Shown here piece by piece: positions 6,070-7,313 of a stretch of 7,313 bases of DNA. How positions within the stretch are numbered: the stretch's first letter is position 1; each line of letters begins with the position of its first letter. The stretch is from Nitrospirota bacterium (GTDB lineage: Bacteria; Nitrospirota; Thermodesulfovibrionia; Thermodesulfovibrionales; UBA6898): contig JAOUFP010000137.1 of assembly GCA_029858145.1 (NCBI GenBank), forward strand, positions 1 to 7,313, read 5' to 3'. The notes beneath the pieces were generated by a model, which saw only the letters and a list, made by a program, of their open reading frames with translations, ran no database searches and was not told the DNA's origin. Made by a program: the position numbers and the translations under genes.

Positions 6070-7313
6070 TCACTCAAGCTGGACGTTCTCAAGGATTTTT
6101 CCGGCGTTCTGTATTTTTTCTGTTTCATCCAGCCCTGATTCCTGCGCAGGGGAGGAACGCTGATGAAGCGGAAGGTATGGCTGACTGCGGCCCAGGCGTC
6201 TGACTCTCCGGCGGGAACGCCACAGGCAGTAAGGACCGGCCAGGTTGCCCGCGATCTCCCGCAGGGTAAGAGAAAAGGGATAAGGGCTCTTTCCAAGGAC
6301 CTGTTTTCTGATGTTCAACAAATGTGTCCTCGGCAGTTCCAGAAACAGTCTGAGCAGTGCGCGGAGATCCTGATCGCGGATCAGGGTTGCGAGGTGGTAT
6401 GCCACATGCCCTTTGCTATAGTTATATATTTGACGGCGCAATGAGTGTATATCGCGGCGGTGCCTGTGCCACAGATAGGCGGATGGATTATAGAGAATTG
6501 TGTGCCCGGCTTTGAGGACTTTGTAAAATACGTACGTGTCCTCACTGCAGCCGGTCGGCGTACCGGCGCCGAGAGCTTCGTCCATGAGGCCAATTTCGGG
6601 GTGGGCGAAAATGCTTGCCCGGAACGCGGCATTTGCCGTTGCTCCAAGCTTCCAGGTAGGCACGGCAGTGCGCCTGAATGAATTGAACCACTTTGAGTCA
6701 GCCTCTTTGGGCCTGAATCCCTTTCCCAGACCCCCATAAACCTCAAAAAGATTCTGCGCGGAGGTGTCCAGTTCCATCGGCAGTACATTGCCGGTTACGA
6801 TCATTACATCGCTGCGGACAAAAGGAGCAACCAGTTTTTCCAGCCAGTCCTCCGGCATGCTTACATCGTCATCGATGGCGACAATTATGTCACCGGTGCT
6901 TTTGATGATGCCCGCATTACGCGCATAGGAGAGGCCCTTGCGCGGTTCCCTGACCAGCACTATGTCCGGAAATTCAGCCAGTGCCGGAGGGGTTAGGCCC
7001 GAATCTGGGTTATTATCCACTACAATGATCTCGATTCGCCTTGAGGATTTCTGCGCCTTAAGATGGCGGAGGCAATTGAAGAGATCATCAGGCCGGTCAT
7101 ATGTCGCCAGAACTATCGAGACCGGAATGCCGGAAGGCAATTGCATGACGGTGCGTGTGTCTGTGAGGTGTTCTGCCGGCATATAGTGCCGTCTCAGTGC
7201 CGCATATGCTTCTGATGCCAGCGATTCGGGTTTTCGCCTGCCGTCAGTGTCGAGCAGTTTCAGACCCAGGTGGTCTGCGATCGCCTGACAAACACGGGTC
7301 TTGCTGACCGGAA
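6070..7313 (-). CDS. Family 2 glycosyltransferase (GT-A fold), 5' end beyond the window
   Basis: An inverting cytoplasmic glycosyltransferase that adds a sugar from an NDP-donor to a growing glycan. Numbering from the methionine at 7182, it shows VSIVLATYDRPDDL (21-34), EIIVVDNNPDSG (51-62), GLSYARNAGI (83-92), the metal-binding run AIDDD (102-106), the candidate catalytic-base segment SEDTY (213-217) and HRHRRD (239-244). There is no obvious membrane helix. A methionine is available at 7182, but the frame stays open for 43 more codons to the right edge without a stop, and no good ribosome binding site precedes 7182. The upstream residues (for example CQAIADHLGLKLL) look like real protein. 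I therefore treat the gene as 5'-partial, with at least 413 residues. Many GT2 enzymes carry an extra N-terminal region of this sort. Donor and acceptor cannot be told from sequence. Confidence 0.85.
   Translation of the reverse strand, partial: PVSKTRVCQAIADHLGLKLLDTDGRRKPESLASEAYAALRRHYMPAEHLTDTRTVMQLPSGIPVSIVLATYDRPDDLFNCLRHLKAQKSSRRIEIIVVDNNPDSGLTPPALAEFPDIVLVREPRKGLSYARNAGIIKSTGDIIVAIDDDVSMPEDWLEKLVAPFVRSDVMIVTGNVLPMELDTSAQNLFEVYGGLGKGFRPKEADSKWFNSFRRTAVPTWKLGATANAAFRASIFAHPEIGLMDEALGAGTPTGCSEDTYVFYKVLKAGHTILYNPSAYLWHRHRRDIHSLRRQIYNYSKGHVAYHLATLIRDQDLRALLRLFLELPRTHLLNIRKQVLGKSPYPFSLTLREIAGNLAGPYCLWRSRRRVRRLGRSQPYLPLHQRSSPAQESGLDETEKIQNAGKILENVQLE

Noticed and set aside
1..7313. CRISPR arrays, tRNA or rRNA genes, toxin-antitoxin pairs, phage genes
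   Set aside because: No regularly spaced direct repeats, cloverleaf-like sequence or matching protein motifs were seen on either strand.

Overview
The window is one stretch of a surface-polysaccharide (O-antigen, capsule or exopolysaccharide type) biosynthesis locus. All five substantial genes lie on the minus strand, so transcription runs from right to left. The protein families, the moderately GC-rich coding sequence and the compact unidirectional layout suggest a Gram-negative bacterium. Desulfobacterota or Nitrospirota-like lineages would fit, but this is a guess from overall protein flavour and no marker gene is present.

In transcription order (right to left): (1) a family 2 glycosyltransferase whose 5' end lies beyond the right edge (6070-7313). 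(2) After 42 bp, a GTG-started NAD-dependent sugar epimerase/dehydratase resembling CDP-paratose 2-epimerases (4963-6027). (3) A 273-bp intergenic gap, the longest gene-free stretch, holding a hairpin over the epimerase stop codon, a short palindrome and a ~195-bp element with nested inverted repeats that looks like a MITE or IS remnant. (4) A two-domain protein, an N-terminal SAM methyltransferase joined to a C-terminal dolichyl-phosphate-mannose-synthase-like GT2 (3142-4689). (5) After 12 bp, a polytopic membrane protein of unknown function (1708-3129). (6) Overlapping it by an ATGA, a GT-C/PMT-type membrane glycosyltransferase (50-1711). A possible start of a further gene sits at the extreme left edge.

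The last three genes look like one translationally coupled unit. A plausible working model, which is inference, is that the GT2 half of the fusion charges a polyprenyl phosphate with a sugar and one or both downstream membrane proteins use that lipid-linked sugar on the periplasmic side. The upstream GT2 and the epimerase would serve cytoplasmic repeat-unit assembly and supply of an unusual NDP-sugar. No phage, CRISPR, toxin-antitoxin, tRNA or rRNA features were seen. I found no clear previously undescribed system. The items most worth a second look are the intergenic repeat element, the methyltransferase-GT2 fusion, the Phe in place of the SDR catalytic Tyr in the epimerase, and the uncharacterised membrane protein.
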